A stretch of 52,340 bases of DNA from Dyella sp. C11 (GTDB lineage: Bacteria > Pseudomonadota > Gammaproteobacteria > Xanthomonadales > Rhodanobacteraceae). The DNA is taken from assembly GCF_003121485.1 (NCBI RefSeq), contig NZ_QAVX01000030.1:56-52395 (forward strand). The letters are read 5' to 3'. The position numbers were made by a program, and so were the translations under genes. Within the stretch, counting starts at the first letter, position 1, and each line of letters starts with the position of its first letter. Shown piece after piece: positions 34,057 through 44,028 of this stretch. The notes under the pieces are model-generated. The model was not told the origin of the DNA. It was given only the letters and a program-made list of their open reading frames with translations, and did not search any database.

Positions 34057-34919
34057 GTGGTCTTGAACTCCTTCTTGAGGAACTGCTGGTGGTACGCGTG
34101 ATACACGTTCACTTCCGGATGGCGCGCCCGCTCCACCAGGTGCGCCCGGAGCGCTTCGCGCACGCACGGCTCCAGTGAGGACAGGTATTCCAGGCTGTAC
34201 TCGGTGTGATCCAGCACGCCGAAATGCAGCGTGGGCGCGTGCTGCGTGGAATGAAACCCCATGTGGATGGTGATGCGCTTGTCCTGCAGCACGCCACCCC
34301 AGCCGCGATGGACGGCGTAGTTGTTGTAGAACACCGCCTCGCCGGGTTGCAGCACGATCTGCTTGCCCGTCGATAGCTCAGGCGCATCGACCGGCGCCAT
34401 CTTCTCGGTGTTGCCGAACACCGTGCGTTCCTCGGCATCGAGCTGGCGACGGTGGCTGCCGGGCACGATCCACAGGCAGCCGTCCGTGGTGAGCGGCATG
34501 TTCATCTGCACGTAGTTGTAGTGGTAGTCCGCGCTGAACCAGTTCAGGTCGATCTGTTCGTCGGGTACCTGCAGCACGTCGCGGTGCCAGCCCTGCCGGT
34601 AATCGACACCGGCTTCGCCATAGAACAGCGATGCACCATCCACGATGATGCCCTCGCCCAGCAGATCACGGCATGCAGCAAGAATGTCGCCGTTGCAGAT
34701 GATGTCCTGGATGCCGCGAATGGCCTTGCCCGGCTGCAGGAACTGGATATTGCCCATGCGCTGCGTGTCGCCACGTTCGCGGCGCGCGTCTTCAATGGCA
34801 TGGACGTAACGCGCAACACTCGCGTCGTCGAGAATCTTGCGGACCAGGTAGCCGTGCTCGCGAAAAAAAACGAGTTCTTCGGCGCTGAGAAAAGCTTTTT
34901 GAGGACTGACTTGCGTCAT
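34053..34919 (-). CDS. phytanoyl-CoA dioxygenase (PhyH) family Fe(II)/2-oxoglutarate oxygenase
   Basis: A 288-residue oxygenase of the double-stranded beta-helix fold. The iron ligands are visible as H112 and D114 in GWHRDVLQVP and H204 in NNYAVHRGWGG; PGSHRR near residue 155 is also typical. Members hydroxylate lipids, amino acids or small metabolites using 2-oxoglutarate and oxygen. The ATG at 34919 was preferred over a GTG at 34931. The four-base overlap with the oxidoreductase gene suggests a two-step modification, for example hydroxylation and then oxidation. The actual substrate is unknown. Confidence 0.88.
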   Translation of the reverse strand: MTQVSPQKAFLSAEELVFFREHGYLVRKILDDASVARYVHAIEDARRERGDTQRMGNIQFLQPGKAIRGIQDIICNGDILAACRDLLGEGIIVDGASLFYGEAGVDYRQGWHRDVLQVPDEQIDLNWFSADYHYNYVQMNMPLTTDGCLWIVPGSHRRQLDAEERTVFGNTEKMAPVDAPELSTGKQIVLQPGEAVFYNNYAVHRGWGGVLQDKRITIHMGFHSTQHAPTLHFGVLDHTEYSLEYLSSLEPCVREALRAHLVERARHPEVNVYHAYHQQFLKKEFKTT

Positions 34920-34959
34920 TGCTGCATCCACATCGTCATACGTTCAAAGGGCACCGCAC

Positions 34960-36060
34960 TCACGCAACGGGACGCAACTGCAGACGCAGATCATCACCAA
35001 GCACGCGTCGGTCGATGGTGCGCAGTTTCCAGCGCGAAGCCATGTCGGTCAGTGACGGCAATCCCAGCAATGGCTGCGCGCTGTCGCCAAGCAACACGGG
35101 CGCGACATAGATCAGCAGTTCATCCACCAGCCCTGTCGAAAACAGCGAACCGCAGAGGTTCGGACCTGCTTCCACATGCACCTCGCTGATCTGGCGGCGC
35201 GCGAGTTCATCCATCGCGGCGTGCAGATCCATCGCACCGCCCTTCTCCGCGACCACGGCCAGCTCAACCGCCTGGAAACGCGGATCAACAGGCGCGTACT
35301 GTTCGTTGTGCATCACCAGCGTGGGCATGGTTCCGTCGAGCACATGACTGCTGGATGGCGTACGCAAACGATTGTCGAGCACCACACGCCACGGCGGCGT
35401 AAAAGCCTCGCCTTCAGGCAGGCGAACAGTGAGACGCGGGTTGTCCGCCAACACGGTGCCGGATGCAGTGAGAATGGCCGAACTGCGTGCCCGCCAGCGC
35501 TGCACATCCGCACGTGCTGCTTCGCCGGTGATCCATTTGGATTCGCCGTTGGCGAGGCCCGTGCGGCCGTCGAGGCTCATCGCCAGTTTCACGCGCACCC
35601 AAGGGCGACCGCGTTCGATGCGGCTGAAAAAACCGATGTTGAGTTCGCGTGCCGCATCGCGCATCAAGCCGGTGTCCACCGTGATGCCCGCATCGCGAAG
35701 CTTGCCGATGCCGCGGCCAGCGACTTGCGGGAAGGGATCTTCCGCCGCGATGACCACGCGCGTCACGCCGGCGGCTATCAGTGCATCCGTGCAAGGCGGC
35801 GTGCGGCCGTGGTGGGCGCAGGGTTCAAGGGTGACGTAAGCGGTAGCACCTCGCGCCTGCTCGCCTGCTTCGCGCAGTGCGTAGACCTCGGCGTGCGGCT
35901 CACCGGCGCGCTGGTGGTAACCGGTCCCGACGACCGCTTCGCCTTGCGCAATGACACAGCCGACGCGGGGATTGGGATGCGTGGTGTAGAGGCCACGCTC
36001 GGCCAGGCGCAGGGCGTGCGCCATGTGGGTATGGTCGATGGCGGTGAAGGCAGGGCTCAT
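34960..36060 (-). CDS. ribD: bifunctional deaminase/reductase of riboflavin synthesis
   Basis: A 366-residue enzyme that deaminates and then reduces the pyrimidine intermediate. The deaminase half has HPNPRVGCVI, PHAEVYAL and LEPCAHHGRTPPC with the zinc cysteines. The reductase half from about residue 150 begins RPWVRVKLAMSLDGRTGL and ends with VEAGPNLCGSL and LLIYVAPVLLG. The start at 36060 (MSPAFTAIDHTHM) was chosen by normal length. It is 159 bases after nrdR, with a REP pair in the gap, and 40 bases before the PhyH-like gene. Confidence 0.95.
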   Translation of the reverse strand: MSPAFTAIDHTHMAHALRLAERGLYTTHPNPRVGCVIAQGEAVVGTGYHQRAGEPHAEVYALREAGEQARGATAYVTLEPCAHHGRTPPCTDALIAAGVTRVVIAAEDPFPQVAGRGIGKLRDAGITVDTGLMRDAARELNIGFFSRIERGRPWVRVKLAMSLDGRTGLANGESKWITGEAARADVQRWRARSSAILTASGTVLADNPRLTVRLPEGEAFTPPWRVVLDNRLRTPSSSHVLDGTMPTLVMHNEQYAPVDPRFQAVELAVVAEKGGAMDLHAAMDELARRQISEVHVEAGPNLCGSLFSTGLVDELLIYVAPVLLGDSAQPLLGLPSLTDMASRWKLRTIDRRVLGDDLRLQLRPVA

Positions 36061-36112
36061 GATGGCCGCCGTGTGTGGGGACGCCCTCAGTCTATGGGCT
36101 TCCGCCGCATTT

Positions 36113-36195
36113 CTGTAGGAGCGCACTTGTGCGCGACCGCCCGAAGGCAGGGATACACCAGGGCGCCGCGGTCGCGCACAAGTGCGCTCCTACAG
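36113..36195. repeat. REP inverted pair 2 (GTAGGAGCGCAC type)
   Basis: CTGTAGGAGCGCACTTGTGC and its inverse GCACAAGTGCGCTCCTACAG, extending into GCGACCGC/GCGGTCGC, enclose about 25 bases. It lies between nrdR and ribD. Confidence 0.92.
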
Positions 36196-36219
36196 GACAA
36201 GTCACCGATCCGCAGTGGT

Positions 36220-36738
36220 TCAGGACTTCTTGCGACGCGCCACCGACTCGCCCAGCAGCGAAAGCTGCAGCGCTTCCAGTTCGGGCAGGTCGCGTTCCAG
36301 CTTCTCGATTTCTTCGCGGAACGCCTGCACGTCCTCGAACTTCCGGTACACGGAAGCGAAGCGCACATAGGCCACCTGATCGAGCTTCTTCAGCTCGCGC
36401 ATCACCAGTTCGCCGATCTGGCGCGAAGGTACTTCGCGTTCGCCGCAGCGGCGCAGGTCGTTGACGATCTCGCGCACGGCGGTGTCTACCGAATCGGTCG
36501 GCACGGGACGCTTTTGCAGCGCGCGCTCGAAGCTCACGCGCAGCTTGTGCTCGTCGAACGACTCCCGGCGCTCACCACTCTTCACGATGGTGGGCAGCTT
36601 GAGTTCGGCGGTTTCGAAGGTATTGAAGCGCTCGCTGCACTTGGGGCATTCACGACGACGACGCACGGTGGCGCCGTCTTCGGTGAGGCGCGAGTCGATC
36701 ACGCGCGTGTCTTCGTGCTGGCAGAAAGGGCAATGCAT
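36220..36738 (-). CDS. nrdR: transcriptional repressor NrdR
   Basis: A 172-residue regulator of ribonucleotide reductase genes. The N-terminal zinc ribbon has CPFC (C3, C6) and CPKC (C31, C34), followed by [16 protein letters not shown] and an ATP-cone domain with V(K)[14 protein letters not shown]. It senses ATP/dATP and binds NrdR boxes in front of nrd genes. The C-terminus ends in a helical stretch and ARRKKS. The gene lies between glyA and ribD, the usual place in this group. Confidence 0.96.
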   Translation of the reverse strand: MHCPFCQHEDTRVIDSRLTEDGATVRRRRECPKCSERFNTFETAELKLPTIVKSGERRESFDEHKLRVSFERALQKRPVPTDSVDTAVREIVNDLRRCGEREVPSRQIGELVMRELKKLDQVAYVRFASVYRKFEDVQAFREEIEKLERDLPELEALQLSLLGESVARRKKS

Positions 36739-36764
36739 GGGTCAGTGACCGATGGCAGGAAGAT

Positions 36765-36804
36765 GGAAACGGGTCATGGCGCCCCTGCTCGATGTCCCGT
36801 TTCC
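36765..36804 (-). terminator. inverted repeat between glyA and nrdR
   Basis: GGAAACGGG and CCCGTTTCC are exact inverted repeats 22 bases apart in the 80-base gap. There is no T-run. It may be an RNA stem at the end of glyA that lowers read-through into nrdR. Confidence 0.35.
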
Positions 36805-36818
36805 CTTCATCCGCTGGC

Positions 36819-38072
<1,254 letters not shown>

Positions 38073-38161
38073 CCTGACCTCGTTGGGGGTGGCAAGAAGG
38101 GGGCTAGAACGCGAAATTGTAGCTGTGATGTGTTATGGCGGCCACCTCAGGGCACTTGCGA

Positions 38162-38189
38162 TTGCATTTCGTACAACGTACCGTACATA
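38162..38189 (+). promoter_or_regulatory. candidate promoter and GTAC-rich operator for hydrolase-tetR
   Basis: TTGCAT (38162-38167) and TACATA (38184-38189) are 16 bases apart, a plausible -35/-10 pair. Between them are three GTAC half-sites (38171, 38178, 38183) in CGTACAACGTACCGTAC. This could be the operator of the TetR-type regulator encoded two genes on. Both proposals rest on pattern only. Confidence 0.35.
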
Positions 38190-38216
38190 GCACGCCACGA
38201 TTCCGAGGACTCACCG

Positions 38217-39302
38217 ATGCCGTCCGCACCCTCGCGTACCACGAGCCGCCTGCTGCGCTGGCTGGCCACTGCCCTGTTCCTGCTGGCACCGATGGCGATG
38301 GCCGCGCCGGCCATTTCCGGCGTCGGTATCGCACCCATCCATATTCCGGACCCCGTCAGCGGCAAGCCGACGGACGGCTTCGTGTTCTACCCGTCCAGCG
38401 CCGCCACGCCCGGCACGACCAGCCTGGGACCCTATGACGTGGCGGCGCATTTCGACGTGCCCGCCGTACCGGGTGCCAAACCCTTGATCGTGATCTCGCA
38501 CGGCAACGGCGGCTCTCGCCTGGGTCACCACGACCTGGCCGTGTTCCTGGCCAGCCACGGCTTTATCGTGGCCACGCTCAATCACCCGAAGGACGATTTC
38601 GAGGACACCAGCGGCGTGGGCCACATCGAGGTGCTTGCCGGCCGCCCGGTACAGGTGAAGTCCACCATCTCCACGCTGCTGGCCGATCCCCGCTGGAAAA
38701 CCCTGATCGATCCGGCGCGCATCGGCGTTGCTGGCTTCTCCGCCGGCGGCTACACCAGCCTGATGGCGGTGGGCGCCAAGCCTGATTTCACTCGTTTCGT
38801 GGATTTCTGCGAACGCTATCCGAAGGACGAAAACGTCTGCAGCAAGCTGGCCGAATTCCAGACGGAGGCAGCGGCATCCGGCCTGAACCTGCGCCAGTTG
38901 ATGCAGCAGCGGCAGAGCCAGCTGCAACGCTATGGCGATACTGCCGACCCGCGCATCAAGGCCGCCTTCGTAATGGCTCCGCTCAGCCTGATCTTCGATG
39001 CGCACAGCTTCGACAAGGTAAGCGCCCCGATCTACCTGTACTACGGCCAGAACGACCACGTGCTGCAACCGGACGCCAACGCGCGCCACATCCAGCCGCT
39101 TATCCACACGCTGGCCGGGGTGAAGGAAGTGCCGAACGCCGACCACTGGGTGTTTCTTGCCCCGTGCACACCCACCCTGGCCAGGCAGATCACCGAACTG
39201 TGCAGTGACCCGGCGGGCGTGGACCGCGTGCAGGTGCACGCGCAGATCGACGCCGATGCGCTGGCTTTCTTCCGCAAGGCCTTTCATCTGACGACCGACT
39301 GA
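38217..39302 (+). CDS. secreted alpha/beta hydrolase (dienelactone hydrolase/PAF-acetylhydrolase-like)
   Basis: A 361-residue exported hydrolase with a signal peptide (hydrophobic LATALFLLAPMAMA, cleavage near residue 29). The fold shows PLIVISHGNGGSR as the oxyanion strand, the nucleophile in GVAGFSAGGYT, aspartate in YGQNDHVLQ and histidine in VPNADHWVF. Cysteines in the lid region (DFCERYPKDENVC) may form a disulphide. GAGGA lies seven bases before the ATG. The frame stays open far upstream, antisense to glyA, but that part is not coding. It is followed after one base by the TetR gene; the ester substrate is unknown. Confidence 0.88.
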   Translation: MPSAPSRTTSRLLRWLATALFLLAPMAMAAPAISGVGIAPIHIPDPVSGKPTDGFVFYPSSAATPGTTSLGPYDVAAHFDVPAVPGAKPLIVISHGNGGSRLGHHDLAVFLASHGFIVATLNHPKDDFEDTSGVGHIEVLAGRPVQVKSTISTLLADPRWKTLIDPARIGVAGFSAGGYTSLMAVGAKPDFTRFVDFCERYPKDENVCSKLAEFQTEAAASGLNLRQLMQQRQSQLQRYGDTADPRIKAAFVMAPLSLIFDAHSFDKVSAPIYLYYGQNDHVLQPDANARHIQPLIHTLAGVKEVPNADHWVFLAPCTPTLARQITELCSDPAGVDRVQVHAQIDADALAFFRKAFHLTTD

Positions 39303-39303
39303 C

Positions 39304-39903
39304 ATGCCACGAGCGCTGAGCGAACAGGAAACCGAGGCCTTCCGCGAACGACTCTGCGAAGCGGCGGCACGCCTCTACGTGGATGAAGGCCCCGCCGCCG
39401 TGACCATGCGCCGGCTGGCCGCCGACCTGGGCGTGGGCACCATGACGCCCTACCGCTACTTCGACAACAAGGAAGAGATCATCACGGCCGTGCGTGCCCG
39501 CGGCCTGAACCGCTTCTCCGAAGCGCTGGAACAGGCCCTTGATACGCCCGGTGATGGCCGCACCCGCAGCCGCGCGGTACGCGATGCCTATATCGCCTTC
39601 GCCCGCGCCAACATCGCCACGTATCGACTGATGTTCGAGTACCCGGAAACACGTCGGGACGACCCCGCCTACCAGCAAGCTCACGAACGCATGTGGCGCA
39701 CCATCGCCGCCCATGTGGACGTGATGATCGCCGAAGGCACCGTCGAGGCCGATGCGGCCATCCTCGGTCACCAGATCTGGGCCGCGCTGCACGGCGCGGT
39801 GATGCTGGAAATCGCCGGGATGCTGCCCGCGGGCTACGACGCGGCGTCGCTGCACACGCGAACGGTCAGCGCGCTGTTCGATACGGCGCGTCCAAAACCC
39901 TGA
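39304..39903 (+). CDS. TetR/AcrR family transcriptional regulator
   Basis: A 199-residue repressor-type protein. The helix-turn-helix lies at about residues 30-55 (DEGPAAVTMRRLAADLGVGTMTPYRYFDNKEEI). The C-terminal half is helical and may bind a small ligand (FARANIATYRLMFEYPE, GHQIWAALHGAVMLEIAGM). It begins one base after the hydrolase stop, so both are on one transcript; control of that transcript by the regulator is likely but inferred. A REP pair follows directly. Confidence 0.92.
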   Translation: MPRALSEQETEAFRERLCEAAARLYVDEGPAAVTMRRLAADLGVGTMTPYRYFDNKEEIITAVRARGLNRFSEALEQALDTPGDGRTRSRAVRDAYIAFARANIATYRLMFEYPETRRDDPAYQQAHERMWRTIAAHVDVMIAEGTVEADAAILGHQIWAALHGAVMLEIAGMLPAGYDAASLHTRTVSALFDTARPKP

Positions 39904-39906
39904 CCC

Positions 39907-39984
39907 ATGTGGGAGCGCACCCTGTGCGCGACCCGGCGCCCGGCCACATGCGGGGCTTGTCGCGCACAGGGTGCGCTCCCACAT
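39907..39984. repeat. REP inverted pair 3 (GTGGGAGCGCACCC type)
   Basis: ATGTGGGAGCGCACCCTGTG... and its exact inverse ending GGGTGCGCTCCCACAT, 26 bases per arm, with about 26 bases between. It begins four bases after the TetR stop codon and lies between two plus-strand genes. Confidence 0.92.
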
Positions 39985-40031
39985 AGGTTGTCTCGCCCAG
40001 GTTCCGTCACCGGGCCGCCCCCATAACCCGC

Positions 40032-40037
40032 TATAAT
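40032..40037 (+). promoter_or_regulatory. -10 box upstream of ettA
   Basis: A perfect TATAAT in GCTATAATGAG, 73 bases before the ettA ATG. The -35 region 17 bases upstream is GC-rich and poor. A likely sigma-70 promoter. Confidence 0.5.
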
Positions 40038-40109
40038 GAGTGGTTTACACCCACTCTGATCGCACCGCCTGCCCTCGCGGCCGGCGCCGTGCACGCCGCC
40101 GGAGGTTCC

Positions 40110-41771
40110 ATGCAGTACATCTACACCATGAACGGGGTCAGCAAGATCGTCCCCCCGAAGCGCAACATCATCAAGGACATCTCGCTGAGCTTCTTCCCTG
40201 GCGCCAAGATCGGCCTGCTGGGCGTGAACGGCGCGGGCAAGTCCACGGTGCTTCGCATCATGGCCGGCGTGGACAAGGATTTTCAGGGTGAAGCCCGCCC
40301 GCAGCCCGGCATCAAGGTCGGCTACCTGGCGCAGGAGCCGGAGCTCGATCCGGAGAAGACCGTTCGCGAAGCCGTTGAAGAAGGCGTCTCGGTGATCCTG
40401 GACGCGCAGAAGCGCCTCGAAGAGGTCTATGCCGCCTACGGTGAAGAAAACGCCGATTTCGACAAGCTCGCCAAGGAACAGCAGGAGCTGGAGAACATCC
40501 TGGCGGTGAACGACGCCCACGCGCTGGAACGCCAGCTGGAAGTGGCCGCCGACGCGCTGCGCCTGCCGCCGTGGGACGCCAAGATCGGACCGCTGTCCGG
40601 CGGTGAAAAGCGCCGCGTGGCGCTGTGCCGCCTGCTGCTCTCCAAGCCGGACATGTTGCTGCTGGACGAACCGACCAACCATCTGGACGCCGAGTCGGTG
40701 GACTGGCTGGAGCAGTTCCTGCAGAACTACCCGGGCACCGTCGTGGCCGTCACCCATGACCGCTACTTCCTGGACAACGCCGCCGAGTGGATTCTGGAAC
40801 TCGACCGCGGCCGCGGCATTCCGTGGAAGGGTAACTACACCGAGTGGCTGGAGCAGAAGGACGCCCGCCTCAAGCAGGAAGCCTCGCAGGAAAAGTCGCG
40901 CCAGAAGGCCATCGAGAAGGAACTGGAATGGGTGCGCTCGGCGGCCAAGGGTCGCCAGTCCAAGGGCAAGGCGCGCTTGAACCGTTTCGAAGAGCTGAAC
41001 TCGGTCGAGTACCAGCGCCGCAACGAAACCAATGAAATCTTCATTCCGCCGGGCGAACGCCTGGGCCAGGAAGTGATCGAGTTCAAGAACGTCACCAAGT
41101 CGTTCGGCGATCGCGTGCTGATCGAAGACCTGTCGTTCAAGATTCCGCCGGGTGCCATCGTCGGCGTGATTGGCCCGAACGGCGCCGGCAAGTCCACCTT
41201 CATGAAAATGATCATGGGCAAGGAACAGGCCGACTCGGGCGAAGTGAAGCTGGGCCACACGGTCAAGCTGGCCTACGTCGACCAGTCGCGTGACGCGCTC
41301 GATCCGAAGAACAACGTGTGGCAGGAAGTGTCCGGCGGTTCGGACATCCTTACCATCGGCAACTTCGAGATCCAGTCGCGCGCCTACATTGGCCGCTTCA
41401 ACTTCAAGGGCACCGACCAGCAGAAGATCGTCGGTCAGCTGTCCGGTGGTGAGCGCGGTCGCCTGCACATGGCCAAGACCCTGCTACAGGGCGGCAACGT
41501 GCTGCTGCTCGACGAACCGTCCAACGACCTTGACGTGGAAACGCTGCGCGCACTCGAAGACGCGCTGCTGGAATTCCCGGGTTGCGCGGTGGTCATCTCG
41601 CATGACCGCTGGTTCCTGGACCGCATCGCCACGCACATCATCGCGTTCGAAGGCGACTCGCACGTGGAGTTCTTCCCGGGCAACTACAACGAGTACGAGG
41701 CGGACAAGAAGCGTCGTCTCGGCGATGAGGCTGCCAAGCCGCATCGTGTGAAGTACAAGAAGCTGGCGTAA
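40110..41771 (+). CDS. ettA: energy-dependent translational throttle protein EttA (ABC-F)
   Basis: A 553-residue soluble ABC-F protein (E. coli EttA has 555) that binds the ribosomal E site and couples elongation to ATP/ADP level. Two ATPase domains are visible: Walker A GVNGAGKST at 38-46 and GPNGAGKST near 354, signatures LSGGEKRRVALCRLL near 163 and LSGGERGRLHMAKTLL near 443. LDEPTNHLD is in the first; the second has LLLDEPSNDLD, with S instead of the usual T. The arm region and the linker (KGRQSKGKARLNRFEELNS) match EttA. GGAGG lies four bases before the ATG. Confidence 0.96.
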   Translation: MQYIYTMNGVSKIVPPKRNIIKDISLSFFPGAKIGLLGVNGAGKSTVLRIMAGVDKDFQGEARPQPGIKVGYLAQEPELDPEKTVREAVEEGVSVILDAQKRLEEVYAAYGEENADFDKLAKEQQELENILAVNDAHALERQLEVAADALRLPPWDAKIGPLSGGEKRRVALCRLLLSKPDMLLLDEPTNHLDAESVDWLEQFLQNYPGTVVAVTHDRYFLDNAAEWILELDRGRGIPWKGNYTEWLEQKDARLKQEASQEKSRQKAIEKELEWVRSAAKGRQSKGKARLNRFEELNSVEYQRRNETNEIFIPPGERLGQEVIEFKNVTKSFGDRVLIEDLSFKIPPGAIVGVIGPNGAGKSTFMKMIMGKEQADSGEVKLGHTVKLAYVDQSRDALDPKNNVWQEVSGGSDILTIGNFEIQSRAYIGRFNFKGTDQQKIVGQLSGGERGRLHMAKTLLQGGNVLLLDEPSNDLDVETLRALEDALLEFPGCAVVISHDRWFLDRIATHIIAFEGDSHVEFFPGNYNEYEADKKRRLGDEAAKPHRVKYKKLA

Positions 41772-41782
41772 CGCCCGCTTTG

Positions 41783-41820
41783 CTCCCTCTCCCCTCCGGG
41801 GAGAGGGCTGGGGTGAGGGG
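41783..41820. repeat. CCCTCTCCCC palindromic repeat, copy 2
   Basis: CTCCCTCTCCCCTCCGGGGAGAGGG followed by CTGGGGTGAGGGG, the inverse orientation of the copies at 26328 and 41882. It lies 12 bases after the ettA stop and may act as its terminator. With copy 3 it forms a facing pair 61 bases apart. Confidence 0.85.
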
Positions 41821-41881
41821 CCAGGTCTGGCCTCTTTCCTCAAAAGAACCACTTTCCAAATCAGCGTCACCGCAAGATTGT

Positions 41882-41918
41882 CCCCTCACCCTAACCCTCT
41901 CCCCGGAGGGGAGAGGGA
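41882..41918. repeat. CCCTCTCCCC palindromic repeat, copy 3
   Basis: CCCCTCACCCTAACC followed by CCTCTCCCCGGAGGGGAGAGG. It faces copy 2, so the ettA-pyrF gap could fold into one long stem. It ends 24 bases before the pyrF ATG, leaving the ribosome site free. Confidence 0.85.
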
Positions 41919-41942
41919 ACAAAAAGCAGCGAGGAGAACACG

Positions 41943-42755
41943 ATGCACTTCATGCAATCCCTGCAACAGGCATGGGCTGACCATGACTCCCTCGTCTGCG
42001 TCGGCCTCGATCCCGAGCCCGCCAAATTCCCCGCGCACCTGAAGAGCCACAAGGACGCGGTGTTCGAGTTCTGCCGCGACATCGTCGACGCAACCGCCGA
42101 CGTCGTCTGCGCGTACAAGCCGCAGATCGCGCACTTTGCCGCGCTGCGTGCCGACGAAGCGCTTGAGCGCCTCATCGCGCATATCCACGAAAAACATCCC
42201 GGCGTGCCGGTGATCCTCGATGCCAAGCGCGGCGACATCGGCAGCACGGCGCAGCATTACGTCAGCGAAGCGTTCGATCGCTACAAGGCCGACGCCGTCA
42301 CGCTGAACCCGTACATGGGCCGCGATTCCGCGCAGCCGTTCCTTGAACGTGCCGACAAGGGCGTGATCCTGCTGTGTCGCACGTCCAACCCGGGCGGCGC
42401 GGATTTCCAGGCACTCGATTGCGGCGGTGAACCGCTATACCTGCGCGTGGCCGAAACCATTGCGCGGCAGTGGAACGCGAACGGCAACTGCGCACTGGTC
42501 ACCGGCGCCACCTGGCCGGAAGAACTCGGCAAGGTGCGCGCCGTGGTGGGTGACATGCCGCTGCTGGTGCCGGGCATCGGTGCGCAGGGCGGCGATGTCG
42601 AAGCGGTGCTGAAGCATGGCCGCAGCAGCGACAACACCGGCCTGATGATCAGCTCCTCGCGCGCCATTCTCTACGCGGGCAACGGCGAGGATTTCGCCCA
42701 CGCCGCACGTGAAGCAGCACTCGATCTGCGCGATCAGATCAACCGCTTTCGCTAA
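41943..42755 (+). CDS. pyrF: orotidine 5'-phosphate decarboxylase, type 2
   Basis: A 270-residue enzyme that makes UMP in the last step of pyrimidine synthesis. The catalytic loop [12 protein letters not shown] (near residues 94-105) and LNPYMGRDS identify the longer type 2 subfamily. [10 protein letters not shown] and [15 protein letters not shown] form the phosphate-binding end. GAGGAGAA precedes the ATG at good spacing. A REP pair follows the stop. Confidence 0.96.
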   Translation: MHFMQSLQQAWADHDSLVCVGLDPEPAKFPAHLKSHKDAVFEFCRDIVDATADVVCAYKPQIAHFAALRADEALERLIAHIHEKHPGVPVILDAKRGDIGSTAQHYVSEAFDRYKADAVTLNPYMGRDSAQPFLERADKGVILLCRTSNPGGADFQALDCGGEPLYLRVAETIARQWNANGNCALVTGATWPEELGKVRAVVGDMPLLVPGIGAQGGDVEAVLKHGRSSDNTGLMISSSRAILYAGNGEDFAHAAREAALDLRDQINRFR

Positions 42756-42773
42756 GCCACGTATCCGCGCATC

Positions 42774-42858
42774 TTGTGGGAGCGCACCCTGTGCGCGACG
42801 TCCACACCCTGCGATAACGACCTGACCCTGCGGTCGCGCACAAGGTGCGCTCCTACAA
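42774..42858. repeat. REP inverted pair 4, mixed arms
   Basis: The left arm is of the GTGGGAGCGCACCC type and the right arm, read inversely, of the GTAGGAGCGCACCT type, so the two arms come from different variants. The right arm overlaps the last two codons and the TAG stop codon of the acyltransferase gene. It lies between convergent genes. Confidence 0.9.
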
Positions 42859-44028
42859 CGGAGCGACCTGCACCATGGCGCCAGCGCCATGTGGCTGAAT
42901 CAACATCCTCCGCCGCAACCACCGCTCCGACGGCGTCGACACATAACGCTCGATGCCCTTGCCCAGCAGCCAGCACAACGGCAGCGCAGGCAGGTACCAC
43001 AGGTAGCCATAAGTGAAGTCGCCACCGGTCGCCTTCCAGATTCGCAGCACACCGAACACCACGAACATGTGGGTCAGGTAGATCTCGTAACTCAGGCGTC
43101 CCCACGAACGCAGCCAGCCTAGGCCGCGCGCGGCCGCCGCATTCGAACGCGCCCACGCGCTGGCCAGCACAAGGCAGCCGGCCGAGAACGTGAGCACCAG
43201 CATGTAGCCGTTGTGCATCACCGGCCACAGCAGCTTGCCTTCGAACATCACCAGATAGAGGCTGATCGCGCCGAGCGCACCTAGTGCCCACGTTACGCCG
43301 CGCGGCACGCTCTTCCACCGCCATGCCAGCAACGCCGCCAGCACGCCCGTGGCAATCGCCGCCATGCCTGGCAGGTACGCCTTCTCCTGCCAGATCTCGT
43401 TGTCGGCCAGCGCCGCGCGCGTCCACGGCAGGGAGAGGGCCAATACGATCAACATGGGCACCAGCACCCATGTGCGCCGCGTCAGCAGGCACACGAGGGG
43501 AAAGCCGAGGTAGAACACTTCCTCGATGGAGAGCGACCACAGCACGTCCCAGTTGCCGGGCAGGTAACCCGTCATGCCTTCGTACCAGTTCAGGTGAAAA
43601 CCCAGCGCTGCCACGATGGCGCGTGGCAGCGATTGCCCTTCCCGACTGATGACGTAGTCAGATACGCCCAACAGGTGTAACCCGCTCAGCACGGCAACCA
43701 ACAACAACAGGCAGGGTGCGATGCGCGAAAAACGCCGCGCATAGAAGGCACGCAGATCGATGCGGGACAGCGCACCGTCGCGGTGAAGCGCGTTGCTGGT
43801 GATAAGGAAACCGGAGATGACGAAGAAGATGAAGACCGCTTCGTAGCCGTTGAAATTGATGGCGCTCATCACCTTCGTCGGCAGCACCGCGGCGAGCGAG
43901 GTTTTCTTCAGCGGAATGCGCAAGCCGATGTGATGCAGCACCACCAGCAGGATCGACAGGCCACGCAACAAGTCGATACCTGCATTGCGTGTGTGAGCGT
44001 GTTCCTTCACCGACGTCCGTTCCTTCAT
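42853..44028 (-). CDS. membrane acyltransferase family 3
   Basis: A 391-residue polytopic membrane protein of the Acyl_transf_3 family. N-terminal signature GIDLLRGLSILLVVLHHIGL with the conserved histidine, then EAVFIFFVISGFLIT and RRFSRIAP. About ten membrane segments follow. Such proteins acylate surface sugars. The ATG overlaps the stop of the LysR gene (ATGA), an unusual coupling of a regulator with an acyltransferase. The C-terminal TAG stop is provided by a REP unit, so the original end may have been different. Confidence 0.9.
   Translation of the reverse strand: MKERTSVKEHAHTRNAGIDLLRGLSILLVVLHHIGLRIPLKKTSLAAVLPTKVMSAINFNGYEAVFIFFVISGFLITSNALHRDGALSRIDLRAFYARRFSRIAPCLLLLVAVLSGLHLLGVSDYVISREGQSLPRAIVAALGFHLNWYEGMTGYLPGNWDVLWSLSIEEVFYLGFPLVCLLTRRTWVLVPMLIVLALSLPWTRAALADNEIWQEKAYLPGMAAIATGVLAALLAWRWKSVPRGVTWALGALGAISLYLVMFEGKLLWPVMHNGYMLVLTFSAGCLVLASAWARSNAAAARGLGWLRSWGRLSYEIYLTHMFVVFGVLRIWKATGGDFTYGYLWYLPALPLCWLLGKGIERYVSTPSERWLRRRMLIQPHGAGAMVQVAPL

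Noticed and set aside
38116-38150. Glycine or folate-related riboswitch upstream of glyA
   Set aside because: The 144-base divergent region shows no aptamer-like conserved core, only a possible -10 box.
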